64,000 bases of DNA from Schlegelella_A sp963778525 (GCA_963778525.1 CAVZUJ010000009.1:62001-126000); one strand, 5' to 3'. Positions 10,990 to 19,997 are shown, counted from the stretch's first letter. Notes: generated from the sequence alone by a model not told the origin. Numbers and translations are program-made.

Positions 10990-12045
10990 ATGGCTCACGC
11001 AAACGCTTCTTCCGCATTCACGCTCGCGCGCAACGCCGCCACGGCCGCGGCCGCCGCACTCGCCGTGCTGGCCGCCGCGCCGGCCCAGGCGCAGGACAAG
11101 CCGGTGCAGCTCAAGATGTCGAGCTGGGTGCCGGCGCAGCACCCGCTCAACCCGGCGCTGATCGCCTGGGCCGCCGATATCACCAAGGCCTCGAACGGCA
11201 GCATCACCGCGACGCTCTTTCCGTCGGAGCAGCTCGGCAAGGCCTTCGATCACTACGACATGGCCAAGGACGGCATCGCCGACCTCGCCTACATCAACCC
11301 CGGCTACCAGCCCGGCCGCTTCCCGCTCATGGCGGGCGCAGGCCTGCCCTTCATCTTCTCGAACGCCAAGGGCGGCACGGCGGCGATCGACGAGTGGTAC
11401 CGGCAATACGCCGCCAAGGAGATGAAGGACATCCACTACTGCTTCGCCTTCATCCACGATCCGGGCACCTTCCACAGCAAGAAGAAGCTGGCGCTGCCGA
11501 CCGACGTGAAGAGCCTGAAGGTACGGCCGGCGACGAGCACCATCGGCCAGATGGTGACCCTCCTCGGCGGCACCAACGTCCAGGCTTCGGCGCCGGAGGC
11601 GCGCGACGCGCTCGAGCGCGGCGTTGCCGACGCGATCACCTTTCCGTGGGGCTCGATCCTGCTCTTCGGCATCGACAAGGCAGTGACCTTCCACATGGAC
11701 CTGCCGCTCTACACGACGCCGTTCGTGTGGGGGATGAACAAGGACAAGTACGAATCGATGTCGGCGGCACAGAAAAAGGTCATCGACGAGCACTGCACCA
11801 GCGAGTGGGCCGAGAAGGTGGCCTCGCCTTGGGCCGACTTCGAGGCCAATGGGCGGATCAAGATCATGGGCATGGCCGGACACACGGTCTACAAGCTCAC
11901 CCCCGACGAGCTCGACGCGTGGCGCAAGGCGATCGCGCCGACCGAGGCGGAGTGGTCTGCCGGCGCCACCAAGGCAGGCTACGACCCGAAGGCGGTGATG
12001 GGCTCGCTCAAGGCGACGGTCGCGAAGTACAAATCCGGCTTCTGA
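10990..12045 (+). CDS. dctP: TRAP transporter substrate-binding protein DctP
   Basis: A periplasmic solute-binding protein of 351 residues in the DctP family, which captures carboxylates and hands them to the DctQM membrane unit. The N-terminal 35 residues are a signal peptide (alanine-rich core ending AAPAQAQD). The mature part shows VQLKMSSWVPAQHPLNPAL, GIADLAYINPGYQPGRFPL, GLPFIFSNAKGG and VRPATSTIGQMVTLLGG, the last with the region that usually holds the substrate-contacting arginine. Its ligand cannot be read from sequence. Proximity to the 2-oxoacid oxidoreductase suggests an aromatic or branched organic acid, which is inference. GAGGGA lies before the ATG. It is followed by dctQ after 33 bases. 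Confidence 0.93.
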   Translation: MAHANASSAFTLARNAATAAAAALAVLAAAPAQAQDKPVQLKMSSWVPAQHPLNPALIAWAADITKASNGSITATLFPSEQLGKAFDHYDMAKDGIADLAYINPGYQPGRFPLMAGAGLPFIFSNAKGGTAAIDEWYRQYAAKEMKDIHYCFAFIHDPGTFHSKKKLALPTDVKSLKVRPATSTIGQMVTLLGGTNVQASAPEARDALERGVADAITFPWGSILLFGIDKAVTFHMDLPLYTTPFVWGMNKDKYESMSAAQKKVIDEHCTSEWAEKVASPWADFEANGRIKIMGMAGHTVYKLTPDELDAWRKAIAPTEAEWSAGATKAGYDPKAVMGSLKATVAKYKSGF

Positions 12046-12078
12046 GCCCGGGGCGATGACGACGCGGGCAGTCGCGGC

Positions 12079-12621
12079 ATGACGACGCACGCGACCGCGG
12101 CGCCGCAACGGGCGCGCTCGGCGATGGATCGCATGATCGATGCGATCGAATGGTGTGCCGCCATCTTCGTGGGCGTCGTCGCCCTGAACATCTTTCTCGC
12201 CGTCGTCCTGCGCAAGTTCTTCAGCTGGCAGATTCCCGACAGCTACGACTTCGGCAAGATGCTGCTCGGCACGCTCATCTTCTGGGGCATCGCGGCCACG
12301 AGCTATCGCGGCGGTCACATCACCGTCGATCTCCTCTGGACCTCGGTCAACACGCGCTGGAAGCGCTTCATCGACGTCTTCGCGACGATCGTGCTGCTGT
12401 TCGTCGTCACGGTGCAGACGATCATGCTGTTCGACAAGGTGCGCGCCACCTATGTCGACCACGTGCTCACCTACGACCTCAACCTGCCGACGTGGCCGCT
12501 CTATGCGCTGGCCTGGCTCGGCGACGTCTCGGCGGTGGTGCTGATCGCGATCCGCACCTGGCGGCTGGTCTTTCATCCGGAGCAGCTGGTCGAGCCGGTC
12601 CTCGCCAAGGTGAACGAATGA
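12079..12621 (+). CDS. dctQ: TRAP transporter small permease DctQ
   Basis: A 180-residue inner-membrane protein with four predicted helices, the small membrane subunit of a TRAP transporter. Family signs are the first helix (EWCAAIFVGVVALNIFLAVV), the segment FSWQIPDSYDFGKMLLGTLIFWGI, and the conserved SYRGGHITVDLL motif after the second helix. It bridges the substrate-binding protein and the large permease in proton- or sodium-driven uptake. It lies between dctP and dctM, the usual order. Its stop TGA overlaps an ATG that leads only to a four-codon frame, so the real dctM start is further on. Confidence 0.92.
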   Translation: MTTHATAAPQRARSAMDRMIDAIEWCAAIFVGVVALNIFLAVVLRKFFSWQIPDSYDFGKMLLGTLIFWGIAATSYRGGHITVDLLWTSVNTRWKRFIDVFATIVLLFVVTVQTIMLFDKVRATYVDHVLTYDLNLPTWPLYALAWLGDVSAVVLIAIRTWRLVFHPEQLVEPVLAKVNE

Positions 12622-12687
12622 GCGGTGCATGAGCCTGCCGGCCGTTCCCAAGGCGAATACCGCAGCACGAAGCGCGAAGCTCGCCTC

Positions 12688-13989
12688 ATGAGCAACGACT
12701 GGATCGCTTTCACCGGCTTCGTCGTGCTGTTCGTCCTGATGCTCCTGCGCGTGCCGGTCGGCATGGCGATGGGCCTCGTCGGCGTCACGGGCTACAGCTT
12801 CATCGTCGGGCCGGGGCCGGCGCTCAAGCTGGTCGGCCAGACCTCGCTGCGCACCGTCACCGACTACGCCTTCGGTGTCATCCCGATGTTCATGCTGATG
12901 GGCGCGTTCGTCACCGTGTCGGGGCTGTCGCGCGAAATCTTCAAGGCCGCCGATGCCTTCCTCGGGCACCTGCGCGGTGGCCTCGGCATCGCCACCGTCA
13001 TTGCCTGCGCCGGCTTCGCCGCGATCTGCGGCTCGTCGGTGGCGACGGCAGCCACGTTCTCGAGCGTGGCCTATCCCGAAATGCGCCGCTTCGGCTACCC
13101 GCAGTCGTTCTCCACCGGCGTCATCGCCGCAGGTGGCACGCTCGGGGCGATGCTGCCACCGTCGACCGTGCTCGCCGTCTACGCCATCCTGACGCAGCAA
13201 GACATCGGCAAGCTCTTCATGGCCGGCGTACTGCCCGGGCTGCTGGCGATGGTCATGTACGTGCTGACGATCGTCCTCATCGTGCGCATCCGGCCGCGCT
13301 TCCTGCCGGCGGGCATCCCGAAGACCTGGGGCGAGCGCGCCGCCGCGCTGCGCCTGGTCTGGGCACCGCTGCTGCTTTTCGTCTTCGTCATCGGCGGCCT
13401 CTACGGCGGCTTCTTCACGCCTACCGAGGCCGGCGGCGTCGGCGCCACGGGCGCGTTCATTCTCGGCGTGTTGCGCGGCAAGCTCGACCGCGCCAAGACA
13501 CGCGCCGCGCTGCTGCAGGCCACGCGCACCGCGGCCGCGGTCTTCACCGTGCTGATCGGCGCCTTGCTCTTCGGCTACTTCCTCACCATCACGCAGGCGC
13601 CGCAACAACTCACCGGATTCCTCGTCGGCCTGGGCGTCGGCCGCTACGGCGTGCTCGCGCTCATCATGCTCATGTACCTGGTGCTCGGCTGCCTGATGGA
13701 TGCGATGGCGATGATCATCCTGACCGTCCCGATCATCTTCCCGGTGGTGACCGCGCTGGGCTTCGATCCGATCTGGTTCGGCGTGATCATCGTCATGACG
13801 GTCGAGCTCGGCCTCATCCATCCGCCGGTGGGCATGAACGTGTTCGTGATCAAGAGCGTGGTCAAGGAAGTGAGCTTCACGACCATCTTCAAGGGCGTGC
13901 TGCCGTTCGTGGCGACCGACATGGTCCGCTTGGTGATCCTGATCGCCTTTCCGATGATCGCGCTCTGGTTGCCGCATCGCATGGGCTGA
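12688..13989 (+). CDS. dctM: TRAP transporter large permease DctM
   Basis: The ion-coupled transport subunit of the TRAP system, 433 residues with about twelve membrane helices. I chose the ATG at 12688 (MSNDWIAFTGFVVLFVLMLL), which starts at the first helix as in relatives. A GTG at 12625 would add 21 charged residues and is less likely. Characteristic segments are RVPVGMAMGLVG, GAMLPPSTVLAVYAILTQQDIGKLF, PTEAGGVGATGAFILG and GLIHPPVGMNVFVIKSV. It is last in the dctP-dctQ-dctM operon, probably transcribed with the oxidoreductase genes upstream. Confidence 0.93.
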   Translation: MSNDWIAFTGFVVLFVLMLLRVPVGMAMGLVGVTGYSFIVGPGPALKLVGQTSLRTVTDYAFGVIPMFMLMGAFVTVSGLSREIFKAADAFLGHLRGGLGIATVIACAGFAAICGSSVATAATFSSVAYPEMRRFGYPQSFSTGVIAAGGTLGAMLPPSTVLAVYAILTQQDIGKLFMAGVLPGLLAMVMYVLTIVLIVRIRPRFLPAGIPKTWGERAAALRLVWAPLLLFVFVIGGLYGGFFTPTEAGGVGATGAFILGVLRGKLDRAKTRAALLQATRTAAAVFTVLIGALLFGYFLTITQAPQQLTGFLVGLGVGRYGVLALIMLMYLVLGCLMDAMAMIILTVPIIFPVVTALGFDPIWFGVIIVMTVELGLIHPPVGMNVFVIKSVVKEVSFTTIFKGVLPFVATDMVRLVILIAFPMIALWLPHRMG

Positions 13990-14071
13990 AGCCTTCGTCG
14001 ACGGGTGCGACGCGGGCGATCGGACGAGGCGCATACGATGCGCGCTTTGCCGCGCCTCGCCGCACCGACGA

Positions 14072-15529
14072 ATGACCGAATCGATCCCCGCTTCGCGCCG
14101 CTGGCTGGCTCTCGGCGTCGTCTGTCTCGGCGTGCTGATGGTGGTGCTCGACATGACCATCGTCAACGTCGCGCTGCCGTCGATCCGCACCGACCTCGGT
14201 TTTTCCGAGACGACCCTGGTCTGGGTCGTCAATGCCTACATGCTGACCTGCGGCGGATTCTTGTTGCTCGGTGGCCGGCTGGGCGACCTGTACGGGCATC
14301 GCCGCGTGTTCATGATCGGCATCGTTCTGTTCACCGGCGCGTCGCTCGCCTGCGGCCTGTCGAGCGCGCAGGTGCCGCTGGTGATCGCGCGGGCGGTGCA
14401 GGGCATCGGCGGGGCGATCGTCGATGCCGTTGCCCTCGCACTGCTGATGAATCTGTTCACCGAGCCGGCCGAGCGCGCCAAGGCGATGGGCGTGTACGGT
14501 TTCGTGTGCGCCGGCGGCGGCAGCATCGGCGTGCTGCTGGGCGGCCTGCTGACCGGGATCTACGACTGGCACTGGGTGTTTCTGGTCAACCTGCCGATCG
14601 GCCTCGCGGTGCTCGCCCTGAGCCTCGCCTTGCTGCCGAAGGCGGGCGCGCCTGCCGAGCAGCGCAGGCTCGACGTCGCCGGCGCCGTGACCGTGACCGC
14701 GGCGCTGATGCTCGCGGTCTACGCCATCGTCGGCGGCAACGATGCCGGCTGGACCTCCACACGCACGTTCGTCCTGCTCGGCGCGGCCGCGCTCCTGTTC
14801 GCGCTGTTCATCGGCATCGAGGCGCGCGTCGCTCAACCGCTGATGCCGCTGCGTCTGTTTCGCCTGAAGACGCTGAACGCCGCCAACGTCATCGGCGTGC
14901 TCTGGTCGGCGGCGATGTTCGCCTGGTTCTTCCTGTCGGCGCTCTACCTGCAGCGCGTGCTCGGCTACAGCCCGATGCAGGTCGGCCTCGCCTTCTTGCC
15001 CTCGAACCTCCTGATGGCCGTCTGTTCGCTCGGCCTCTCGGCTCGCATCGTGATGCGCTTCGGCCTGCGCCGCCCGCTGGCCGGCGGCCTCCTCTGCGCC
15101 GCGCTCGGCCTGGCGCTGTTCGCGCGCGCCCCGATCGATGGAAGTTTCGTCGTCGATGTCCTGCCGGGCATGCTGCTGCTCGGCCTCGGCGCGGGCATTG
15201 CCTTCAACCCGCTGCTGCTGGCGGCCATGAGCGATGTCGACGAGAGCGAGTCGGGCCTGGCGTCGGGAATCGTCAATACCTCGTTCATGATGGGCGGCGC
15301 GCTCGGCCTGGCGGTGCTGGCGAGCCTGGCCGCGGCCTATACCGGCGCACGGCATGTCGGCGGCGGAATAGCGGCCGAGATGGCTGCGCTCAACGCCGGC
15401 TATCAGCTCGCCTTCGGTGCGGGAGCGGCATTCGCGCTGGTCGCCGCAGCCCTGGGAGCGACGCTCCTGCCGGTGCGTGCGGCATCGGCGGCAGGCAGGC
15501 CCTCAACCGCGCCGCAGGCCGCGGACTGA
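14072..15529 (+). CDS. MFS transporter, DHA2/EmrB-QacA type efflux permease
   Basis: A 485-residue inner-membrane protein with about 14 helices, the layout of the DHA2 drug:proton antiporter branch. Motif A is visible in the loop after helix 2 (GGRLGDLYGHRRVFMIG), the helix-4 arginine in VIARAVQGIGGAIVDA, and the loop DWHWVFLVNLPIGLAVLALS after helix 6 is typical of EmrB/QacA. It likely exports hydrophobic compounds; the substrate is unknown and no EmrA-type adaptor or regulator lies beside it. It is separated from dctM by 82 bases, so it could be read through from the TRAP operon or have its own promoter. The reading frame is intact, unlike several neighbours. Confidence 0.9.
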   Translation: MTESIPASRRWLALGVVCLGVLMVVLDMTIVNVALPSIRTDLGFSETTLVWVVNAYMLTCGGFLLLGGRLGDLYGHRRVFMIGIVLFTGASLACGLSSAQVPLVIARAVQGIGGAIVDAVALALLMNLFTEPAERAKAMGVYGFVCAGGGSIGVLLGGLLTGIYDWHWVFLVNLPIGLAVLALSLALLPKAGAPAEQRRLDVAGAVTVTAALMLAVYAIVGGNDAGWTSTRTFVLLGAAALLFALFIGIEARVAQPLMPLRLFRLKTLNAANVIGVLWSAAMFAWFFLSALYLQRVLGYSPMQVGLAFLPSNLLMAVCSLGLSARIVMRFGLRRPLAGGLLCAALGLALFARAPIDGSFVVDVLPGMLLLGLGAGIAFNPLLLAAMSDVDESESGLASGIVNTSFMMGGALGLAVLASLAAAYTGARHVGGGIAAEMAALNAGYQLAFGAGAAFALVAAALGATLLPVRAASAAGRPSTAPQAAD

Positions 15530-15592
15530 GTCGATGGGTCGCCTGTGGCGATGCGGGCGCAACCGAGGCTTACATGGCTCGCCGCAAAGCAA

Positions 15593-15616
15593 TACGCCCG
15601 CGGGGTGGCGGGCGTA
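15593..15616 (-). terminator. Terminator-like hairpin after the initiator tRNA
   Basis: A perfect nine-pair stem, TACGCCCGC and GCGGGCGTA, with a six-base loop, 27 bases beyond the 3' end of the tRNA on the minus strand and followed by TTGCTTTG. It also lies 63 bases after the MFS stop on the other strand, so it may serve both convergent transcripts. The U-tract is short in either direction. Confidence 0.7.
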
Positions 15617-15642
15617 ATGCTGTTGGCCGAAGCCATGTGCGA

Positions 15643-15719
<77 letters not shown>

Positions 15720-15731
15720 ACTGAGCCGAAA

Positions 15732-15737
15732 AGTATA
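15732..15737 (-). promoter_or_regulatory. Candidate -10 box for the initiator tRNA
   Basis: TATACT on the minus strand lies 12 bases before the tRNA 5' end, in the short gap after dsbD. No clear -35 box was found at normal spacing. A very short leader is usual for stable RNA genes. Confidence 0.4.
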
Positions 15738-15763
15738 GCAGGCTTGCTGCTTTCGCCCGGGGT

Positions 15764-17740
15764 CTACAGCCCTGCGCTCTGCAGTGTTTCGAGGAAGCGC
15801 GGGGTATTCTGGAAGCCGACGAGGCGGGCCGCGCCGATCTCGTGGCCGGCGCGGTCGAAGAAGATCGTGGCCGGCGGCCCGAAGAGATGAAACCGGCGCA
15901 ACAGGGCGCGGTCTTGGGCCGAGTTCGCCGTCACGTCGGCGCGCAGCAGCAATGCGCCGCTCATGCGCTGCTGTACGGCGGCGTCGGTGAACGTGAAGCG
16001 CTCCATCTCCTTGCACGAGACGCACCAGTCGGCGTAGAAGTCGAGCAGCACCGGGCGCTTGGCACCATGAATCGCCGCGTCGAGCTCTTCCGAACTTCGC
16101 ACGGGCGTGAATTGCAGGGCGCCAGACGCGCCGGCGACCATGCCGGGCGAGGTGAAAGGCGCGAGCGGCTGCAGCGGGTCGCCGCCGCCCGCTGCGGCGC
16201 CGACGATCTCGACGACGCCGATCAAGGCGAACAGCGCTGCAACCGCCCCGCGCCATGCGCGCTGCCGGTTGACGACCGCGCCGCCACCCGGGGCGGCGGC
16301 ACGACCGCGCGAAAACACGATCGCGGCGCTGCCGAGGGCGAGCGCGCCCCACAACGCGAGTGCGGCCGAGGGCGGCAACACCGGCTGTACCGTCCAGAGT
16401 GCAACGCCGAGCAGCAGCACGCCGAAAACCATCTTCACCTCGTCCATCCAGGCACCTGCCCGCGGCAGGATCGCTCCGGCGGAGGCGCCCACGAGCAGCA
16501 ACGGCACGCTCATGCCCGCGGCGAGCGAGAAGAGGGCCGTGCCACCGAGCCAGACGTTGCGCGTCTGGCTGAGATAGAGAAGCGCGCCCGCGAGCGGGGC
16601 GGCGATGCACGGGCTGACGATGAGCGCCGAGACGCCGCCCATGGCGCAGACGCCAGCGACGCGACCGCCGGGCAGGCGCTGCGCGGCCTCGGTGGCGCGC
16701 CCCGTCAAGGCCTGCGGCAGCTGCAGCTCGTAGACCCCGAACATCGACAGCGAGAGTGCGACCAGGGCGAGGGCGAACGCGCCCAGCACCCACGGGTTCT
16801 GCAAAGTCGCGGCGAGGCCTTCGCCGGCAAGACCGGCGGCCACGCCGAAGGCGGTATAGACGACCGCCATGCCGAACGAATACGACGCGGCGAGCGCGAA
16901 GCCACGTCCACGCGAGACCGTCGAAGGCCCGGCACTGGCCGCGCCGCCAGCGGCCAAGGTGGCGCCGCCGCCGTAGCCGCCCTGGCCGACGATGATCGAC
17001 GAGACGATGGGCAGCATCGGCAGCACGCACGGTGTCAGCGAAAGCAGCAGGCCGGCGACGAAGAAGGCGCCGACGACGGGCCAGAACGCACCACTGCGCA
17101 GAACCGATTCGATCGCGCTCGATTCGTTGTTCGGCGCGGCCGCAGCGGTGGACTCCGCGCCGGCCGACGTAGCCGCCGTGCTTGCCGTCGCCGGATTGGC
17201 GCCGGCCTCGCCGCTGGCCACCGGCATCACGGTGCCGCCGCCGCCGAACCCCGTCAGGCTGACGTTGGCGACGCTCTGCATCGGCGGATAGCACAGACCC
17301 GCGTCGGCGCAGCCTTGACTCGTGACCACGAAACGAAAATCGGCGCCCGCGCTGGCGACGGGAACGGCAATCTTCACCGTGTCGCGATAGGTCTCGACGT
17401 TCTTCTGGAATGTCTCGTCGAACTTGACCTTGCCGGGCGGAATGGCCGGCGCACCGAGCGTGGCGCCAGTCGCCGCGAAACGAAACTGATCGCGGTAGAG
17501 GTAGTAGCCCGGCGCGATGTCGAAGGTGACCTCGACGGTCTTGGCGTCGAGCGGTCGAGCCGAGAACTGGAAGGCCTTCTCCGGCTCGAGGAATTCATCT
17601 TCGGCGGCGAGCGCCAGGCGCCATGAACCGACGCTGGCCAGCACGATCGCAAGGAGCAAGAACCCGTGGACGATCTTCGACCGCTGGCGGAAGAAGAAGC
17701 CGATCAGGCGGTGCGCGAACGGTGCAGTCGAGGCTTGCAT
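15764..17740 (-). CDS. dsbD: Thiol:disulfide interchange protein DsbD
   Basis: DsbD carries electrons from cytosolic thioredoxin across the inner membrane to periplasmic DsbC/DsbG and cytochrome c maturation proteins. The 658 residues show an N-terminal signal/anchor, a periplasmic domain with redox cysteines at about 144 and 150 (CADAGLCYPP), a central eight-helix domain beginning at LSLTPCVLPMLPIVSS with its second cysteine in VSPCIAAPLAG, and a C-terminal thioredoxin domain with C573-V-S-C576 in FYADWCVSC. All three cysteine pairs are present. The gene follows the NodIJ-like exporter with a 44-base gap and precedes the initiator tRNA. The frame is intact. Confidence 0.96.
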   Translation of the reverse strand: MQASTAPFAHRLIGFFFRQRSKIVHGFLLLAIVLASVGSWRLALAAEDEFLEPEKAFQFSARPLDAKTVEVTFDIAPGYYLYRDQFRFAATGATLGAPAIPPGKVKFDETFQKNVETYRDTVKIAVPVASAGADFRFVVTSQGCADAGLCYPPMQSVANVSLTGFGGGGTVMPVASGEAGANPATASTAATSAGAESTAAAAPNNESSAIESVLRSGAFWPVVGAFFVAGLLLSLTPCVLPMLPIVSSIIVGQGGYGGGATLAAGGAASAGPSTVSRGRGFALAASYSFGMAVVYTAFGVAAGLAGEGLAATLQNPWVLGAFALALVALSLSMFGVYELQLPQALTGRATEAAQRLPGGRVAGVCAMGGVSALIVSPCIAAPLAGALLYLSQTRNVWLGGTALFSLAAGMSVPLLLVGASAGAILPRAGAWMDEVKMVFGVLLLGVALWTVQPVLPPSAALALWGALALGSAAIVFSRGRAAAPGGGAVVNRQRAWRGAVAALFALIGVVEIVGAAAGGGDPLQPLAPFTSPGMVAGASGALQFTPVRSSEELDAAIHGAKRPVLLDFYADWCVSCKEMERFTFTDAAVQQRMSGALLLRADVTANSAQDRALLRRFHLFGPPATIFFDRAGHEIGAARLVGFQNTPRFLETLQSAGL

Positions 17741-17784
17741 GAGAACTTGGTCGGCGGCGATTCGCCGGGCTTACCGCTGCCGCT

Positions 17785-18570
17785 TCAGCCGAAGAAGCGA
17801 CGCCGGGTCAACACCAGCGCCAGATAGTAGCCGCAAGCGGCATAGGCCGTGAGGATGAGGAACGGCTGGAGCGGATCGACGGGCCACATTCCGAGAACGA
17901 GTGGACGAACCAGATCGACAGCCGCCTTCAGCGGCAAGGCTTCTGCAACCACCTGCAACCATTTCGGCATCTGCGCGATCGGGAAATAGACCCCGGAGAG
18001 AAACGTCATCGGCGTGATGACGAGGGTGAAGTAGTAGGTGAAGAAGTCGTAGCCCTTGGCGACGGCGTTGAAGACCAGGCCGATCGAGGCGAAGGTGATG
18101 CCGGCCAGCCCGAGCACGGGCAACGCCAGCAGCATCGTCGGCGAACGGCTGATGCCGAGAAGGAAGATGACGACGAGGATCGCGGCACAGGAAAGCAGCG
18201 CCTTGATCGCGGCCCAGAGCATCTCCGCGAAGACGATGTCGTCGAGCGCGATCGGCGCGTTGAGGATCGAGTCCCAGGTCTTTTGCACCGCCATGCGCGA
18301 GTACGCCGAATAGAGCGCCTCGAACGTCGCGGCCAACGCGGCGCTGACGGCGATGCTGCCCGAGGCCAGGTACTTGATGTAGGGCATGCCGTCGATCTGG
18401 CCGATCAACGAGCCCACGCCGTAGCCGAAGGCAACGAGCGTGATCAGCGGCTCGGCGATGTTGCCGAGGATGCTCGGCCCGGCGAGCTTCTTCCAGACCA
18501 GGAGGTTGCGCATCACCACCGGCCAGAAGCTGCGGGTCAGGTGCGGGGCGGCGTAGTACGAGACAAGCAT
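17785..18570 (-). CDS. nodJ: ABC exporter permease, NodJ type
   Basis: An ABC-2 family inner-membrane protein of 261 residues with six predicted helices. The segments RNLLVWKKLAGPSILGNIAEPLITLVAFGYGVG, YIKYLASGSIAVSAALAATFEALY and LSGVYFPIAQMP match the NodJ branch, named for lipochitooligosaccharide export in rhizobia but widespread in betaproteobacteria that do not nodulate. The exported substrate here is unknown. It starts ten bases after its ATPase partner, so the pair forms one exporter. I use the NodJ name as a family label, not as a claim about nodulation. Confidence 0.88.
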   Translation of the reverse strand: MLVSYYAAPHLTRSFWPVVMRNLLVWKKLAGPSILGNIAEPLITLVAFGYGVGSLIGQIDGMPYIKYLASGSIAVSAALAATFEALYSAYSRMAVQKTWDSILNAPIALDDIVFAEMLWAAIKALLSCAAILVVIFLLGISRSPTMLLALPVLGLAGITFASIGLVFNAVAKGYDFFTYYFTLVITPMTFLSGVYFPIAQMPKWLQVVAEALPLKAAVDLVRPLVLGMWPVDPLQPFLILTAYAACGYYLALVLTRRRFFG

Positions 18571-18580
18571 CCGTGCAGGC

Positions 18581-19501
18581 CTAGGCGTCGTCGCGGATCT
18601 GGCGGCCGGTCAACTTCAGAAAGAGATCCTCGAGATTCGCCGGCCGGTGCAGATAGCGGATGGTGTGGTCGTCGGCCAGTGCGTCGAGCAGGGGCTTGGC
18701 GTGGCGCAGATAGAAGAACACCGTCTCGCCGCTGGTCTCGACGCGTTCGGCCAACCCGGCGTGACTGGCCGCGGCCACGACTGCACCTTCGCCGTAGACC
18801 TCGACCACGTCGCTCTCGAGGTGCTCGGCGATCAGCTTGCGCGGCGTGCCCTCGGCGATCTTCCTGCCCTGGTCGAGCACGAGCAGGCGATCGCACAGGC
18901 GCTCGGCTTCGTCCATGAAATGCGTCGTCAGGAGGATCGCCTTGCCCTGCTGCAGCAGGTTCTGCAGTCGCTCCCACATCAGGTGGCGCGCCTGCGGATC
19001 GAGGCCGGTGGTGGGCTCGTCGAGGATCAGCAGGTCCGGGTCGTTGATGAGGGCGCGGCCGAGCGACAAGCGCCGCTTCATGCCGCCGGAGAACTCGCCC
19101 GGCTTGGCGTTGGCCTTCGATTGCAGGGCCGCGAATTCGAGCAGCCGGGGCACGCGCTCGTCGATGAGCGCGCGCGGCAGGCCGAAGTAGGCGCCGTAGA
19201 CGCGCAGGTTCTCGGCGCAGGTGAAATCGGGATCGAGGCTGTCGAACTGGGTGACGACGCCGATGCGCCTTTTCGCCTCGCGCACTTGTGCCGGCAAAGG
19301 CAGGCCGAAGGCTTCGATCTCGCCGCCGTCAGGGCCGGCCAGGCCGAGGCAAACGCGGATCGTGGTCGTCTTGCCGGCGCCGTTCGGGCCGATCACGCCG
19401 AGGCACTCGCCCGGCATGATCTCCAGCGACAGATCGTCGACGACCGTCGCGTTGCCGAATTTCTTCGTCAGGTGAGCGATGCGCAGCAGCGGCGCCGGCA
19501 T
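18581..19501 (-). CDS. nodI: ABC exporter ATP-binding protein, NodI type
   Basis: A 306-residue ATPase that powers the NodJ-like permease. It has the Walker A GPNGAGKTTTIRVCLGLAG near residue 40, the Q-loop in VVTQFDSLDPDFTCAENLRV, the signature GEFSGGMKRRLSLGRALI, the Walker B DPDLLILDEPTTGLDP, and the switch histidine in LLTTHFMDEAERLCDRLLVL. The C-terminal 70 residues form the extra domain common in this branch. It begins only 16 bases after the rplQ stop, so it may be read from the ribosomal alpha operon; a weak GGCGAG precedes the ATG. Confidence 0.9.
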   Translation of the reverse strand: MPAPLLRIAHLTKKFGNATVVDDLSLEIMPGECLGVIGPNGAGKTTTIRVCLGLAGPDGGEIEAFGLPLPAQVREAKRRIGVVTQFDSLDPDFTCAENLRVYGAYFGLPRALIDERVPRLLEFAALQSKANAKPGEFSGGMKRRLSLGRALINDPDLLILDEPTTGLDPQARHLMWERLQNLLQQGKAILLTTHFMDEAERLCDRLLVLDQGRKIAEGTPRKLIAEHLESDVVEVYGEGAVVAAASHAGLAERVETSGETVFFYLRHAKPLLDALADDHTIRYLHRPANLEDLFLKLTGRQIRDDA

Positions 19502-19517
19502 GGCTCGCCTTCGCGGG

Positions 19518-19913
19518 TCAGGTCTTGTCGTCGGCCGCTTCGGCTTCGACCGGGGCCGGCCGATCGACGAGCTCGACGAAAGCCATCGGCGCGTTGTCGC
19601 CGACCCGAAAGCCCATCTTCAGGATGCGCGTGTAGCCGCCCGGGCGTGCCTTGTAGCGCGGTCCCAGCTCGTTGAAGAGCTTGGCGACGATCTCGCGATC
19701 GCGGGTGCGGTCGAACGCCAGGCGGCGATGCGCCAGCGTTGGTTCCTTGGCCAGCGTGATCAGCGGCTCGACGACGCGGCGCAGCTCCTTGGCCTTCGGC
19801 AGCGTCGTCTTGATCGCTTCGTGGCGAAGCAGCGAGACGCACATGTTGCGCAGCATCGCGAGCCGATGCTCGGAGGTGCGGTTGAGTTTGCGGAGCCCGT
19901 GTCCGTGACGCAT
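19518..19913 (-). CDS. rplQ: 50S ribosomal protein L17
   Basis: 131 residues, the standard bacterial length. L17 binds 23S rRNA near the exit-tunnel rim. The sequence opens MRHGHGLRKLNRTSEHRLAM and has the conserved MCVSLLRHEAIKTTLPKAKELRRVVEPLITL. A short acidic tail (VEAEAADDKT) is added at the C-terminus. It is last in the alpha operon (rpsM-rpsK-rpsD-rpoA-rplQ) and is followed closely by the NodI-like gene with no clear terminator. Confidence 0.97.
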   Translation of the reverse strand: MRHGHGLRKLNRTSEHRLAMLRNMCVSLLRHEAIKTTLPKAKELRRVVEPLITLAKEPTLAHRRLAFDRTRDREIVAKLFNELGPRYKARPGGYTRILKMGFRVGDNAPMAFVELVDRPAPVEAEAADDKT

Positions 19914-19997
19914 GGTGCTTTCCTTTCCTGTTATGAACCGCCAGCCGTGTCAGGTACTGGCGGGTGCACCGACCGGCCCGCTGGGCCGATCACCTTG

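Noticed and set aside
10939..14232. A 1097-codon minus-strand open frame over the TRAP genes
   Set aside because: Its sequence is His/Arg/Glu/Asp repeats typical of antisense frames, while dctP, dctQ and dctM are unmistakable on the other strand.
17785..19501. Nodulation function for the NodI/NodJ-type genes
   Set aside because: No nodABC or related genes are nearby, and this ABC family is common in non-symbiotic betaproteobacteria.
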